DNA of 64,000 nt from JBBATK01 sp044228285 (GCA_044228285.1 JBGAVD010000003.1:620001-684000), one strand, 5' to 3'; positions 34,879 to 44,316 are shown, counted from the stretch's first letter. Translations and numbers: made by a program. The notes: generated from the sequence alone by a model not told the origin.

Positions 34879-36384
34879 CTATTGAGTGTGTCGGTTATAG
34901 CGCAACTCATCTTCGAAGAAGATGCGGTCAAAAAGTCCAACGGAAATTCCAACATACACCGTACTAAAGGCACCTAAGCTTGAACCAAAGGCTTCTTGAA
35001 AAAACCCGCTCGAGGTATCAAATCCATCACTGGTTATGTACCCAGCGTTGAGAGCAACGTTCAAACTCCTCGTCGCAAACAGGTTCAACCGCGCACCAAT
35101 CTGAAACATGTTATTCGGATAGTAGGAGTACTCAACAAAGGGTTCAAAGCTGAGTTCATCGTTCAGTACAGGTTGCCAGTATCCTACTCGTATGGGTAGA
35201 ATTCCAAGTCCAATAGCCGTGCTCTGTATTGTCTGATTAAACACCTTCACTTTTGTTCCACCAACGACAACCAGGTTGAAGAGCTCCGTTCCAGCATAGA
35301 GTCGATGCCCTAACCACGGTAAAGCCAAGGAAACGGGCGCACCGAGTAACTGAAAACCCTGCAAAGGAAAGGCACTACCAAAGAAGGAGCTGTCTTGACT
35401 GGTTCGCAGCACGGTAAATCGCACAATTCCAACATCCCAAGCTGAATGCTCGTGATCTTTCCACTCGGTGCTGAGCTCTGGGACACGGTTCAAGAAGTCG
35501 AGAACGGAGACACCGAATCCGAAGTAGGGTGTGGTGAAACTCTGTGCGGACTTTGTATTGTTAAAGGTGTTTCCTGCCATGTTGACGCCACTTATCAAGC
35601 CCACATAGCTTCTGAAGTTTAAGCCTCCCATCGAGCCAACATCTATACTAGTGCTCAGATTTATATACTGCGAAGGGTACATTCCTAATCCAAAGGAAGG
35701 GGTAACGCACACATACGGTATCTCCTCGCGCAGATAGAATCGCTTGCGAATGTAGAGCGGAAAATTGCTCATGAGACTTCGCTCATTCGACGCTTCCGCG
35801 TAGAAAGTCTCAAAGATGCTTGTTCCAATAGTCCAGTTCGGTGCATCTCGAAACCAACGAAGACGATATTCGAGGATACCGAATCGATACAACCCGCCTC
35901 CGAACACTGCACTACCTTTTGGTGCAATATCCGAGGCAAGCAGATCTGCAGGATTCAGATACACTCCTAACAATCCAGTGCCAATGCCTTTACCCGAGCG
36001 AGCAGAGCCGATTAGTCCGACACTCTCGAAGAGTCCAAGCCGTATGAATGCTGGATACTCTCTACGTATCAGACTGTCTTTTTGAACAACACTGCGCTGA
36101 ACTTCTACAACATGGGAAGTAGGAAACACCACACCATTCTCCACACTTCCTGGAGCATTGCGCTTGTTATTGATAATAAGTGTATCCTCGGTCGTACGCG
36201 TGTACACATCGTCCACGGTGCGGGTCACGGGAATGATACATCCCTCGAAAAGGCAGCAGCTAAGGCTCAGTGCTATAAGTACTAAGGATACTCTCAATCG
36301 AACTCCGATGATTGGCTTTGCTGCAAAATAGGAAGCTGCGCTCTCTCCGCACTCGCGAACGCAGCATCCTTTGTTGCCTAGCAT
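34879..36384 (-). CDS. lipoprotein, predicted outer-membrane beta-barrel type
   Basis: About 500 residues. A hydrophobic stretch ending in a lipobox (LIALSLSCCLFEGC) precedes the mature cysteine at about residue 49 of the listed frame. The rest is strand-rich with many Gly/aromatic turns (FGGGLYRFGILEYRLRWF, GYITSDGFDTSSG, VGISVGLFDRIFFEDELRY), fitting a barrel-like surface protein. Because the signal peptide would have a long N region, a later TTG (about 36296) or GTG start is possible; ATG 36384 and GTG 36399 are alternatives. Unknown function. Confidence 0.55.
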   Translation of the reverse strand: MLGNKGCCVRECGESAASYFAAKPIIGVRLRVSLVLIALSLSCCLFEGCIIPVTRTVDDVYTRTTEDTLIINNKRNAPGSVENGVVFPTSHVVEVQRSVVQKDSLIRREYPAFIRLGLFESVGLIGSARSGKGIGTGLLGVYLNPADLLASDIAPKGSAVFGGGLYRFGILEYRLRWFRDAPNWTIGTSIFETFYAEASNERSLMSNFPLYIRKRFYLREEIPYVCVTPSFGLGMYPSQYINLSTSIDVGSMGGLNFRSYVGLISGVNMAGNTFNNTKSAQSFTTPYFGFGVSVLDFLNRVPELSTEWKDHEHSAWDVGIVRFTVLRTSQDSSFFGSAFPLQGFQLLGAPVSLALPWLGHRLYAGTELFNLVVVGGTKVKVFNQTIQSTAIGLGILPIRVGYWQPVLNDELSFEPFVEYSYYPNNMFQIGARLNLFATRSLNVALNAGYITSDGFDTSSGFFQEAFGSSLGAFSTVYVGISVGLFDRIFFEDELRYNRHTQ

Positions 36385-36479
36385 AGAAATTCTCAACACA
36401 CAGCCATTTGCTCTGGCTATTTCGAGAGTGCGCGTGCGCTCACAACTGCAGCGGGAGCTATAAGCTTCAGTTGTATCGT

Positions 36480-37709
36480 CTACGCACTTGCCTCGGGCAA
36501 ACTCTCGTCTAAGGTATGCGTATCGGCAGTATGATAGAGAAACAGCGCTAAAGCCGCTGCAGCAAACATGAGAGCACAGCTCAACAATGCAGTGGATTGT
36601 GAATAGCGATCAGCAATGTATCCGGCTAGGGGTCCAGTCAGGCAGAACACCCCACGCGTTATGAGTTGTCGCAAACTCAACACCGTTGCACGACGATCGC
36701 CTGGCACCAGTCGATTGATGTAGGTATTGAAGATGGGATTGTTCACTCCGCGAACGAAGTAGAAGCACAACAGTATTGGTAATGACCACAGGGCTGCCCA
36801 CAAACCACATCCAACAAAACCCACAATGAGTGCAGCAATCATCAGAGTGATGAGCATGCGCTCGCTGAAGCGGTTCTCCAGGGAGTGCGCATTCATCGAA
36901 AAGAAGCCCACGCTGAGATTGCAGAGTGTCCAGGCTATACCGAAGTAAGCCAGCGGTAGACCACATTGTTGCATATAGGGCTGCACGAACCACACCATTG
37001 TTAAGGTTCCAGCGCCAATCACTCCGGAGAAGAGTAGAATCCAACGCAGGCGTTCATTGCGAATGAGCGCGCTGTGTGAGATCTCCATAATGCCGCGCAG
37101 ACTTCCACCAGAAGAACGAAAGCTCTCACGCTCAGGTTCTACCAACGACCATGCCAGAGGAATCATCAAAGCCGTGACCAACACTTGTGCGTACAGCGGC
37201 ACCCGAAGGGTGTAGGCTGCTAAAAAGCCTCCTACAACGCCAGCAATACTCTCTGCAAAATTGCCGTACGAGATTTGGCGTCCCTCCGCCTGTATAGATC
37301 GCGAACCCTCTCCTAATTGCTTCAACGAATCGTACAGTAAGGCACTATCAGTTCCACTTACGAAACTCATTCCGAGTCCCAGTACAATTTCAGCCACGAG
37401 TATCATGGCGAATCCATTGGCAAGAGTGTAGAGCGCAAAGCCGAGTGTGGAACAGCAAGCACCAATGATTAAGGTGCGCCTGCGACCGAGCACGTCGGAA
37501 AAGTAGCCCGAGGGGATCTCGAAGAGCACCGTGGTTGCGGAGAAAACAGCTTGGGTCCACATGATATCCTGCATGCTGAGTCCCACCGACTGAAAAAACA
37601 CAACCACGACTGGCATCATGATCATACAGCCTTTTAGAAACTGAAAAAAGGCTAGCGCCTTGATGTTGTACTCGACACCGCGTGATGTCCAACCACCTAT
37701 TCTCCTCAT
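36480..37709 (-). CDS. MFS transporter
   Basis: A 409-residue polytopic inner-membrane protein with about 12 membrane segments. The loop 2-3 signature GYFSDVLGRRRTLIIG is the classical major-facilitator motif A. FVSGTDSALLYDSL after segment five is seen in MFS drug/unknown-substrate subfamilies. ATG 37709 with GGAG upstream is chosen; an open frame to 37802 crosses a poly-A tract and adds unlikely sequence. Substrate unknown. Confidence 0.88.
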   Translation of the reverse strand: MRRIGGWTSRGVEYNIKALAFFQFLKGCMIMMPVVVVFFQSVGLSMQDIMWTQAVFSATTVLFEIPSGYFSDVLGRRRTLIIGACCSTLGFALYTLANGFAMILVAEIVLGLGMSFVSGTDSALLYDSLKQLGEGSRSIQAEGRQISYGNFAESIAGVVGGFLAAYTLRVPLYAQVLVTALMIPLAWSLVEPERESFRSSGGSLRGIMEISHSALIRNERLRWILLFSGVIGAGTLTMVWFVQPYMQQCGLPLAYFGIAWTLCNLSVGFFSMNAHSLENRFSERMLITLMIAALIVGFVGCGLWAALWSLPILLCFYFVRGVNNPIFNTYINRLVPGDRRATVLSLRQLITRGVFCLTGPLAGYIADRYSQSTALLSCALMFAAAALALFLYHTADTHTLDESLPEASA

Positions 37710-37846
37710 CTCTACACTCCTACTCTTGATACAAAAAAAAAACTCTCTTAGATTTTCATTATTCAGAAGCGCGCTGCGCGCGCGCAGCTTCTGCAATTCC
37801 AAGCCTCACACAGCACCCAGCCTCAATCTGTGAGGACTACCAAAGA

Positions 37847-37882
37847 AAAAAGCCCTGCTGAAAGATGTTCAGCAGGGCTTTG
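37847..37882 (-). terminator. rho-independent terminator
   Basis: Minus-strand reading: CAAAGCCCTGCTGAA loop TTCAGCAGGGCTTTTTTC, a stem of at least 13 bp followed by six T residues. No established gene ends just before it on the minus strand, which points to an unannotated small transcript in 37883-38100. Confidence 0.85.
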
Positions 37883-37906
37883 ATTCGTCGAATACATAGT
37901 TGAGAG

Positions 37907-38092
37907 CTACAATCTTCGATTCACTAGACCCGCTGAACGTTGAAAACACACATCATTTTTAATGGTGGGGTTCATGCATGGCTTGACGATTTTCACAAGC
38001 ACACTTTGCGCTGAAGACAGCGCAAGACCACCACATAGCTGCGCTGAGGCGCTATGCTGAGTGTGATTATACATGTTCAAACGACTAGTCAT
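37907..38092 (-). CDS. possible small protein or small-RNA locus
   Basis: A 61-codon frame starting MTSRLNMYNHTQHSASAQLC with a second methionine at residue 7 and cysteines near 20, 39 and 49. It ends 25 nt before a strong terminator. No family is recognised and no ribosome site is obvious, so the transcript may instead be a non-coding RNA. Reported because the terminator needs a source; coding status is unproven. Confidence 0.25.
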   Translation of the reverse strand: MTSRLNMYNHTQHSASAQLCGGLALSSAQSVLVKIVKPCMNPTIKNDVCFQRSAGLVNRRL

Positions 38093-38355
38093 TGGGAGAT
38101 CTGAATACGAAAAAGTAACGATGAATAAACCGCTTATGAATGGTCAACAAAAACTCTTGCTGCGCGCATTCACCTGACAAGTATACTACTTACCAAGCGA
38201 GAATGCAAATACTGGCTCAAAAAGTTTCGCCGTTATGCAGCCCAAAGCTCGGCGTTTTACCGGTTCATATCGTGAGTGTCGTAAACCGAGATTGGTGTCA
38301 GTTGCTCGTGATATTGTCGCAACGAAATCTGTCGTTGGACGTCACTCTACGCACT

Positions 38356-38874
38356 TTAGAGCATCATAATACCTTCATGACGCAGGAGCCAGAGCTTGCG
38401 GTTGAGGCCGCCATTGTACCCACGCAGGGCACCATCAGCGCCGAGTACGCGGTGACAGGGAACGATGATTGCAATAGGATTCTTCCCATTAGCGCTTGCG
38501 ATGGCGCGTACAGCTAAGACGTCACCACAATCGCGGGCGAATTCAGTGTACGACTTACTAAAGCCAAAACGTATGTCTTGAAGCTTCTGCCATACACCAA
38601 GCTGAAAAGGACTGCCCTCCGGATCGAGTGCGAGCTCAAACTGCTCGCGTTTCAATTGAAAGTACTCTGTGAGCTGCTGAGTACATTGCTGCATGTGCTC
38701 AAACTGCTTTTGACTTTGTCCGGGAAGCAGAGAAGTTGGAAGCATCTGTGGCTCAGCAGCCACTGCATCGAGGTAGCTCAACGAACGAAGCCCCTGGTCG
38801 GACACACACAAGCGGAGTGTCCCCAAGGGCGACGGCATATCAATCTCTGAAAGCTCCATGCTGTTGATTATCAC
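38356..38874 (-). CDS. ogt: methylated-DNA-[protein]-cysteine S-methyltransferase
   Basis: Repairs O6-methylguanine by irreversible transfer of the alkyl group to its own cysteine. 172 residues; the active-site motif IIVPCHRVLGADGALRGYNG is near the C terminus, preceded by the helix-turn-helix region RAIASANGKNP. The N-terminal domain (MPSPLGTLRLCVSDQGLRSL) fits the Ogt type. GTG at 38874 overlaps the stop of the phosphohexomutase gene (GTGA); ATG 38859 is an alternative. Confidence 0.93.
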   Translation of the reverse strand: MIINSMELSEIDMPSPLGTLRLCVSDQGLRSLSYLDAVAAEPQMLPTSLLPGQSQKQFEHMQQCTQQLTEYFQLKREQFELALDPEGSPFQLGVWQKLQDIRFGFSKSYTEFARDCGDVLAVRAIASANGKNPIAIIVPCHRVLGADGALRGYNGGLNRKLWLLRHEGIMML

Positions 38875-40277
38875 TTCAGATGCAAGCCAGCTTCGAGGAG
38901 TTCGTTCACAACTTTGAGCGAGGAAGCCTCAGAGTAAAAACGAATCAATGGTTCTGTTCCTGAAGCGCGAATGAGCAGCCAGGCTCCGCCTTCGAACAAG
39001 AACTTATATCCATCTTTTGTGAGAATGGAGCTTACCGTGTACCTGCCTAGTTTCTTCGGCATTTTGGCGCAGGCAGCCATGATTTGCTTTTTCTGTTGCT
39101 CGCTGACTAAGACGTCGCGACGACGATAGCGATGTGGACCAAACTCTTCGTCAAGCTCAGCGACTAGCTGAACAAGACTCTTGCCTCGCTTCGCCATCAT
39201 TTCCATGAGTAACAATCCGTTAAACAAACCGTCACGTTCAGGAATGTGAAGTGAAGTGCCAAGTCCACCCGATTCCTCACCACCAATAATCACATTGATT
39301 TCGGTCATGAGCTTAGCCGTGTACTTAAAGCCAACCGGCGTTTCATAGAGTTCAATGTTGTTGCGCTCACAGTAGGTATTCACCATAGACGTGAGCGACA
39401 CTGTCTTCACCACTGCACCGCGCTTACGCTTGTCTTCGTAGAGGTACTTCAAGAGAAGCATAAAGATGCGATGCGAGTCAACAAAGTTGCCTTTGCTATC
39501 GATAGCACCAACACGATCGGCATCACCATCGGTAGCGATGCAGACATCGAACTTGCCCTTCTTCATGAGCTGCATAGCTGGCTCCAGGCACTCCGCTATC
39601 GGCTCAGGATGATCTACCTCGCCGAAGGAAGGATTGAACTCGCTATGTATGGCTTTCACGTTTTGCACAAGCTGTTGGATCTGACCGATGCCCGCACCGT
39701 GCATGGGGTCAGACAGAATGCGCAGCCCAGATTTATTGATAGCCTCAATATCTATTTTCTTTCGCAGATGACGGAAGTAGGCGTCTTTGGCATCGAAAGG
39801 TTTGATGATGCGTTGAGTAGTCACATACTCATCGTAGGATTTTAGCTTAAGCACTGGAGCGCCAGCTGCTTCGATTTTGCGAAGCTCTTTTTCTACGTCT
39901 GCGATGATCTCTGGAGTTGCTGGTCCACCATACTTGCCTTTGAGCTTAAAGCCATTGTACATGGGAGGATTGTGCGAGGCTGTAATAACAATGCCAAGGG
40001 TAGCACCGCGTTGTTTGGTGTGGAAGGACACCATTGGTGTGGAGGACACCTCGTTGGTTATGTGAACCAAAATTCCCTTGGAAGCCAAGATGCGAGCGCA
40101 TTCCTGAGCAAAATTCTCCGACATAAAACGTGTGTCAAAGCCAATCACTACGGTCGGACTCTTCTTCTCAACTTTCTTCACGTAGTTCGCTACAGCAAGC
40201 GAAACCAAGGTCAAATTATCAAAGGTAAAATCGCGAGCTATAACGCCACGCCAACCATCAGTTCCAAAGACGATCAT
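38871..40277 (-). CDS. phosphoglucomutase/phosphomannomutase family protein
   Basis: Alpha-D-phosphohexomutase that interconverts sugar-1- and sugar-6-phosphates for polysaccharide precursors. 468 residues with the four domain signatures: the active-site serine loop VITASHNPPMYNGFKLKG, the metal-binding loop ATDGDADRVG, the sugar-binding loop GGEESGG, and the phosphate-binding loop RASGTEPLIRFYSEA. ATG 40277 is preceded by GGAGTG. Substrate preference (glucose, mannose or glucosamine) cannot be set from sequence alone. Coupled with ogt by a 4-nt overlap. Confidence 0.92.
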   Translation of the reverse strand: MIVFGTDGWRGVIARDFTFDNLTLVSLAVANYVKKVEKKSPTVVIGFDTRFMSENFAQECARILASKGILVHITNEVSSTPMVSFHTKQRGATLGIVITASHNPPMYNGFKLKGKYGGPATPEIIADVEKELRKIEAAGAPVLKLKSYDEYVTTQRIIKPFDAKDAYFRHLRKKIDIEAINKSGLRILSDPMHGAGIGQIQQLVQNVKAIHSEFNPSFGEVDHPEPIAECLEPAMQLMKKGKFDVCIATDGDADRVGAIDSKGNFVDSHRIFMLLLKYLYEDKRKRGAVVKTVSLTSMVNTYCERNNIELYETPVGFKYTAKLMTEINVIIGGEESGGLGTSLHIPERDGLFNGLLLMEMMAKRGKSLVQLVAELDEEFGPHRYRRRDVLVSEQQKKQIMAACAKMPKKLGRYTVSSILTKDGYKFLFEGGAWLLIRASGTEPLIRFYSEASSLKVVNELLEAGLHLK

Positions 40278-40528
40278 GAGAACACTCCATCAAAAACATA
40301 TATGAATTCCTCTAGGTTGTCGGCTACGCTGAAATTCCGAAGCCGTCAAACGGGGGCTGAACATACGGGAAAAATAGCAGCGAAGCAAGATGGTGGTAGG
40401 GAAGTGTAACAATTGAGTAGATAATATCCTATATTTTGCTCAGGCGTTCACAACGAAACACGAGTGCTTGGCAGCACCACAGTTGTTTCCCATGATCAAT
40501 AAGAACTCGCGTACACCTTTGCCCAAGC

Positions 40529-41068
40529 ATGCTCACAGAACTCTTCTTCTACGGCTTTTTCCTCCGCTTCGCGTTGGCTGCTTTGTGTGGGATACGTGCG
40601 TCGCTACCCTTCTTTGTGCTGAGCGCGTTGAGTCTTTTTATGGGTTATGATATAAGTCCGGAGTCGAACTTCTTTCACTCTTGGTGGGTTTTTGGTGCGG
40701 CTTCTGTCTATCTCCTCCTTGAGACCCTGAGCTCTCTTCATCCGCGCGTAGAGCATCTTCTGCACCTCAGTGCTCCCTATGTAGCTTTTGTTGGTGCAAG
40801 TAGTATACAGCTTGGCGCATTTGGTTCGAAGCCGGAGCTGTTACAACTGTTCGTGTCAGTATTCACTGCGGGTCTAGCAGCAGTGTTCATTCATGTGTTG
40901 TGGACGCGGACGATGCATCGCAATCCGACGCTGTTCAAGGACGTGGTGGCATCTGTGCTCTGTGCCGCATTCGCCTTCGTGTGCACGAGCTTTCCTTATC
41001 TCAGCACTCTAATGCTTGGACTTTTCGTGCTTGTCATGCTTCTGCGTTTGAATGCTGCCGACGAGTAA
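40529..41068 (+). CDS. DUF4126-type membrane protein
   Basis: A 179-residue polytopic protein with about five hydrophobic segments. The opening LALAALCGIRASLPFFVL-like segment (residues 13-30) and the later FASVYLLLETL-type helix resemble the DUF4126 family of small integral membrane proteins of unknown role. Glycine-rich loops between helices are conserved in that family. Family call is tentative; no function inferred. Confidence 0.6.
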   Translation: MLTELFFYGFFLRFALAALCGIRASLPFFVLSALSLFMGYDISPESNFFHSWWVFGAASVYLLLETLSSLHPRVEHLLHLSAPYVAFVGASSIQLGAFGSKPELLQLFVSVFTAGLAAVFIHVLWTRTMHRNPTLFKDVVASVLCAAFAFVCTSFPYLSTLMLGLFVLVMLLRLNAADE

Positions 41069-41223
41069 CGTCATGCATGTGCTTAAAGCCTGGAGGCAAC
41101 AGCCTTGCAATCGACTCCGTACCTCATGAACAACATCGCTGCTTATTCAGTGATGAAGATGAATTGCGTGCGTTCTTCCTGTTGCGAGTTTGTCTAGTCT
41201 TGAGCAGCGCCGCGGTCCGTACT

Positions 41224-41670
41224 CTAGTTATTCTTTGCGCCTTCATGAACCCAACGTGCCATTCCCTTTTTGTGGTTTTCTGTAATGGTATTGCCGAGGC
41301 TGTAGGTATGATTTAGCTTGCCTTGAAAGACTTGAACGAGTTTGCTCTGCTCGGGTTTATAAGGAATAACCATTCCTGCGGAGCCAGAGATGATAGAAAT
41401 GTAGGTGTCCAGCGGAGCTTGGTTGTAAGGACCGTGACAACCATTGAAGGCACAGCCAAGGGCCATGAGAGGTTGAACGCTTCGGGAGTACGACACATTA
41501 GAATCTGGGAACACGACGTCTTGTGCACGTGTGTAGGCATCGGACGTACAGCTACTACAGGCACTCATGATGCAGAGAAGGGCACTCACAACAGCAGCGC
41601 GAGCGAAGCTCGTCGCATAGTCAAAAAAGACTCTGAGATCAACCAATCTACTGTTCATGGTCTGAGGCAT
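41224..41670 (-). CDS. lipoprotein with a CX4CH cytochrome-like motif
   Basis: A 148-residue exported protein. The signal peptide ends in a lipobox-like LLCIMSACSS. The mature part has SVQPLMALGCAFNGCHGPYN, in which CAFNGCH is spaced CX4CH rather than the usual CXXCH of c-type haem sites; the surrounding pattern (small loop, LDTY, then G..IPYKPEQSKLVQVFQG, finally GMARWVHEGAKNN) is that of single-haem cytochrome domains seen in Bacteroidota and Planctomycetes. Haem attachment is inferred, not certain. ATG 41658 is an alternative start. Confidence 0.65.
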   Translation of the reverse strand: MPQTMNSRLVDLRVFFDYATSFARAAVVSALLCIMSACSSCTSDAYTRAQDVVFPDSNVSYSRSVQPLMALGCAFNGCHGPYNQAPLDTYISIISGSAGMVIPYKPEQSKLVQVFQGKLNHTYSLGNTITENHKKGMARWVHEGAKNN

Positions 41671-41687
41671 TCGTCAATCAAAAAGGA

Positions 41688-42551
41688 CTAGTAGCTTTCG
41701 TTTTCATTTGGAAAGCTCTGGTTGCGCACATCTTCCTTATAGCGTTCGACGGCTGAGCTGATGTTTTGGTGGAGAGAATCGTAGCGTCGTACAAAGCGTG
41801 GGTTGAAGTCGAGGGTAAGACCAAGCATGTCGGTGTACACCAAGATTTGTCCATCGCAGTGAGGTCCCGCACCGATACCAATTGTTGGAATGTTCACAAG
41901 TGCAGACACTTGTGCAGCCAATTGAGCTGGAATCTTCTCAAGCACTATGGCAAAGGCGCCAGCCTCTTCAAGTGATTTCGCGTCATCAAGAATGCTCTGG
42001 GCTTCGTCGGCATTGCGACCACGCGGACGGTACGAACCAAACTGATTAATGCTTTGAGGAGTAAGACCAAGGTGTCCCATCACTGGAATACCAGCTTCTG
42101 TCATGCGAGCAACGGCTTCGACAATACGACCGCCACCTTCAAGCTTTACCGCGCCAGCGCCGGCCTCTTTCATCAAGCGTCCAGCGTTACGGAAGGCTTC
42201 GTCGGCATGAACCTGGAAACTCATAAACGGCATATCAGAAACCACAAGAGCTCGGTGCGAGCCCCGCTTCACGGCGCGCGTGTGATAAATAATATCTTCC
42301 AGCGTTACAGGGATTGTTGTTTCGTGTCCTTGAACCACATTTCCCAAGGAATCCCCTACCAGGAGCACATCAATGCCGGCATCATCGAGCAGACGTGCGA
42401 TAAGAGCGTCGTAGGCCGTAAGACACGCAATTTTCTGGGACTTACGTTTCATTTCGACCAGACGCAAGGTCGTTACCGGACGTTGTGTTTCGTTGCTATT
42501 GGAACTTGATTCGATATACGACACGGGATGCTGTGGGTTGAGGTGGAACAA
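41688..42551 (-). CDS. panB: 3-methyl-2-oxobutanoate hydroxymethyltransferase (PanB)
   Basis: First step of pantothenate synthesis: ketoisovalerate plus methylene-tetrahydrofolate gives ketopantoate. Motifs: KIACLTAYDALIARLLDDAG, VLLVGDSLGNVVQGHETTIP with the metal-binding Asp, VVSDMPFMSFQV, VKLEGGG, PVMGHLGLTPQS, and PTIGIGAGPHCDGQILVYTD. 287 residues from TTG 42551; GTG 42524 is an alternative and no ATG precedes the family's conserved N terminus. Confidence 0.95.
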   Translation of the reverse strand: MFHLNPQHPVSYIESSSNSNETQRPVTTLRLVEMKRKSQKIACLTAYDALIARLLDDAGIDVLLVGDSLGNVVQGHETTIPVTLEDIIYHTRAVKRGSHRALVVSDMPFMSFQVHADEAFRNAGRLMKEAGAGAVKLEGGGRIVEAVARMTEAGIPVMGHLGLTPQSINQFGSYRPRGRNADEAQSILDDAKSLEEAGAFAIVLEKIPAQLAAQVSALVNIPTIGIGAGPHCDGQILVYTDMLGLTLDFNPRFVRRYDSLHQNISSAVERYKEDVRNQSFPNENESY

Positions 42552-42663
42552 GCAAAACAGCTTTTCAGCCTTTGGTGGGCTGACCCAGAGGGGCAGTTAG
42601 CCTTCTCTCTGCTACGAATATACACGCCTGAGGCATAGATTTGTGGGAATTCTCGCAGCCCAG

Positions 42664-43263
42664 ATGTACCGACTTCCACGTCTACCACAGCTTTTGCTCC
42701 AAACCCTTCGAAGCTTTCGTTGGCGGCAGCTTGTTTGGCTTTTTGCAGCGATCCTGCGCTTAGCTCTACAGCCGCGTAGCTATCGGTCGTGGCAGGAGTC
42801 AGAGCGTTCGGTTGCTCCAATGCTCTTCATTCTGCTTAGCATGGTGGTATCGGTCATACGCTTTCGTGTAGATCCTAATATCGGCTACACGATGAAGCTT
42901 TTGCACTGCGAATCGGTACCACATGGTATCGGCGTCGTTTGTACGGTTATTGGGTCTGGCTTAGGAGCCATCCTCATACCACAGTTCTGGTATTGGATTC
43001 TGAAACTGCGCGTGCAGCGTGACGCATTTGTGGGTGCGATGATGATCATGTATGCGGTCGTTGTTATTCCTTGGGACATCAGCAGTCTGCTCTGGATGCC
43101 AAGTGTACTCAACGGCAGTATAGCCTTTTGGCTGCCGGATCTCGTAAAAACGGCACTCATCACCCTCTATTGTTCCCTTATTGGCTCGCAACTTGCGCAT
43201 CTTTTAGAGCCGGAAGACGACGCGCCACTGCCAGCGCTTAGCGAAGATGAAGCCGTCGGATAG
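42664..43263 (+). CDS. polytopic membrane protein, Yip1-like (tentative)
   Basis: A 199-residue protein with a basic N terminus (LQTLRSFRWRQLVWL) and about five hydrophobic segments (near 58-75, 95-115, 125-145 and 160-182), ending in an acidic cytoplasmic tail (LEPEDDAPLPALSEDEA). The order 'cytoplasmic helix then RPRSYRSW-like segment then five helices' recalls Yip1-domain proteins, but the match is weak. ATG 42664 is preferred over GTG 42643. Function unknown. Confidence 0.55.
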   Translation: MYRLPRLPQLLLQTLRSFRWRQLVWLFAAILRLALQPRSYRSWQESERSVAPMLFILLSMVVSVIRFRVDPNIGYTMKLLHCESVPHGIGVVCTVIGSGLGAILIPQFWYWILKLRVQRDAFVGAMMIMYAVVVIPWDISSLLWMPSVLNGSIAFWLPDLVKTALITLYCSLIGSQLAHLLEPEDDAPLPALSEDEAVG

Positions 43264-43435
43264 GCACTATTCACGTTATCGGTCCGACATCTTAGCATTG
43301 CCGAGCGATCAAGATCCATTTTCTACGCGCTGGGCTTTAGAATTCCACTTTATAGACATCTCCAGAGCCTTCTAGGCATTGTGGGAAACTCTGCCGGTGC
43401 TAACTTGCATTTCGCTTTACGATGGAGCCAGAACA

Positions 43436-43792
43436 ATGATTGAGAACTACATTCCCGTAGCAATAATGATGATGATTGGTGTCGGATTCGGCATCATGAA
43501 CGTCGTCATCGCCGAGTATATCGGCCCACGCCGTCCGAACAAAGAAAAGAACTCTACCTATGAGTCAGGAATTGAGCCTATCAAGAGTGCGCGCGAGCGT
43601 TTCTCGGTGAAGTTCTACATGGTTGCCATGCTCTTTATCCTCTTTGATATTGAAGTTGTGTTTATGTATCCATGGGCTGTACAATTCAAGACCCTTGGAA
43701 ACGTCGGCTATATCGCGATGGTGTTGTTTATGATCCTGTTGTTTGCAGGATACATTTATGTGGTGAAAAAAGGAGCATTGAAATGGGACTAA
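43436..43792 (+). CDS. nuoA: NADH-quinone oxidoreductase subunit A
   Basis: Small membrane subunit of respiratory complex I. 118 residues with three transmembrane segments; the conserved loop YESGIEPIKSARERFSVKFY and the acidic FDIEVVFMYPWA motif are diagnostic. ATG 43436 has GGAG 8 nt upstream; an upstream frame to 43379 was rejected. It overlaps nuoB by 10 nt. Further nuo genes are not in the window. Confidence 0.95.
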   Translation: MIENYIPVAIMMMIGVGFGIMNVVIAEYIGPRRPNKEKNSTYESGIEPIKSARERFSVKFYMVAMLFILFDIEVVFMYPWAVQFKTLGNVGYIAMVLFMILLFAGYIYVVKKGALKWD

Positions 43793-44316
43793 ACGAGCAG
43801 TTAGCGCGCGACGGCTATGTCACTACACGCGTAGACAGTTTGGCAGATTGGTTGTCGAAGAATACTGTGGGTTGGGGACAAAAGAACTCGATGTGGCCAA
43901 TGCCACTGGGAATTTCCTGCTGTGGTATTGAGATGATGGCCTTTGCTTCGTCACGTTTCGACTCAGCACGTTTCGGTTCTGAAAAAATGGGCTTCACGCC
44001 ACGTCAGTCCGACTTGTTAATCGTTGCAGGAACCGTGACCAACAAGATGTCATGGATCGTTCGTAAGATTTACGACCAAATGCCGGAGCCCAAATGGGTG
44101 ATTTCGATGGGCGTTTGCGCTTCAACAGGCGGAATGTTTCGTAGTTATAACGTTGTTCAAGGTATCGATCAGTTCTTACCGGTCGATGTCTACATTTCAG
44201 GTTGTCCTCCACGCCCTGAAGCACTTTTGAAGGCTTTGATGGCAATTCAGGCAAAAACCGGCAGAACGGTTCCAACCTTGATTGACTTTGGTAAAAAAGA
44301 TGAAGTTGCAGCCTAA
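43783..44316 (+). CDS. nuoB: NADH-quinone oxidoreductase subunit B
   Basis: Peripheral-arm subunit carrying the terminal 4Fe-4S cluster N2. 177 residues; the four cluster ligands are Cys46 and Cys47 (ISCCGIEMMA), Cys112 (GVCASTGG) and Cys141 (SGCPPRPEALL). ATG 43783, inside the end of nuoA, follows AGGAG at about 8 nt. A strong terminator comes 53 nt after the stop, so nuoA and nuoB form a closed two-gene unit. Confidence 0.95.
   Translation: MGLNEQLARDGYVTTRVDSLADWLSKNTVGWGQKNSMWPMPLGISCCGIEMMAFASSRFDSARFGSEKMGFTPRQSDLLIVAGTVTNKMSWIVRKIYDQMPEPKWVISMGVCASTGGMFRSYNVVQGIDQFLPVDVYISGCPPRPEALLKALMAIQAKTGRTVPTLIDFGKKDEVAA

Larger units (their letters stand above)
37710..38355. other. intergenic region with terminator and possible small transcript
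   Basis: This 646-nt gap between the MFS transporter start and the ogt stop holds a strong minus-strand-oriented terminator (37847-37882). Just upstream of it on that strand lies a 61-codon open frame (37907-38092). The remainder (38100-38355) has no convincing gene; a 48-codon frame without a start codon was noted but not accepted. Confidence 0.45.

Noticed and set aside
38140..38517. 125-codon plus-strand frame overlapping the end of ogt, and a 48-codon frame at about 38142-38285
   Set aside because: The first overlaps a clear ogt active-site region in antisense; the second lacks a start codon and has no recognisable relatives.
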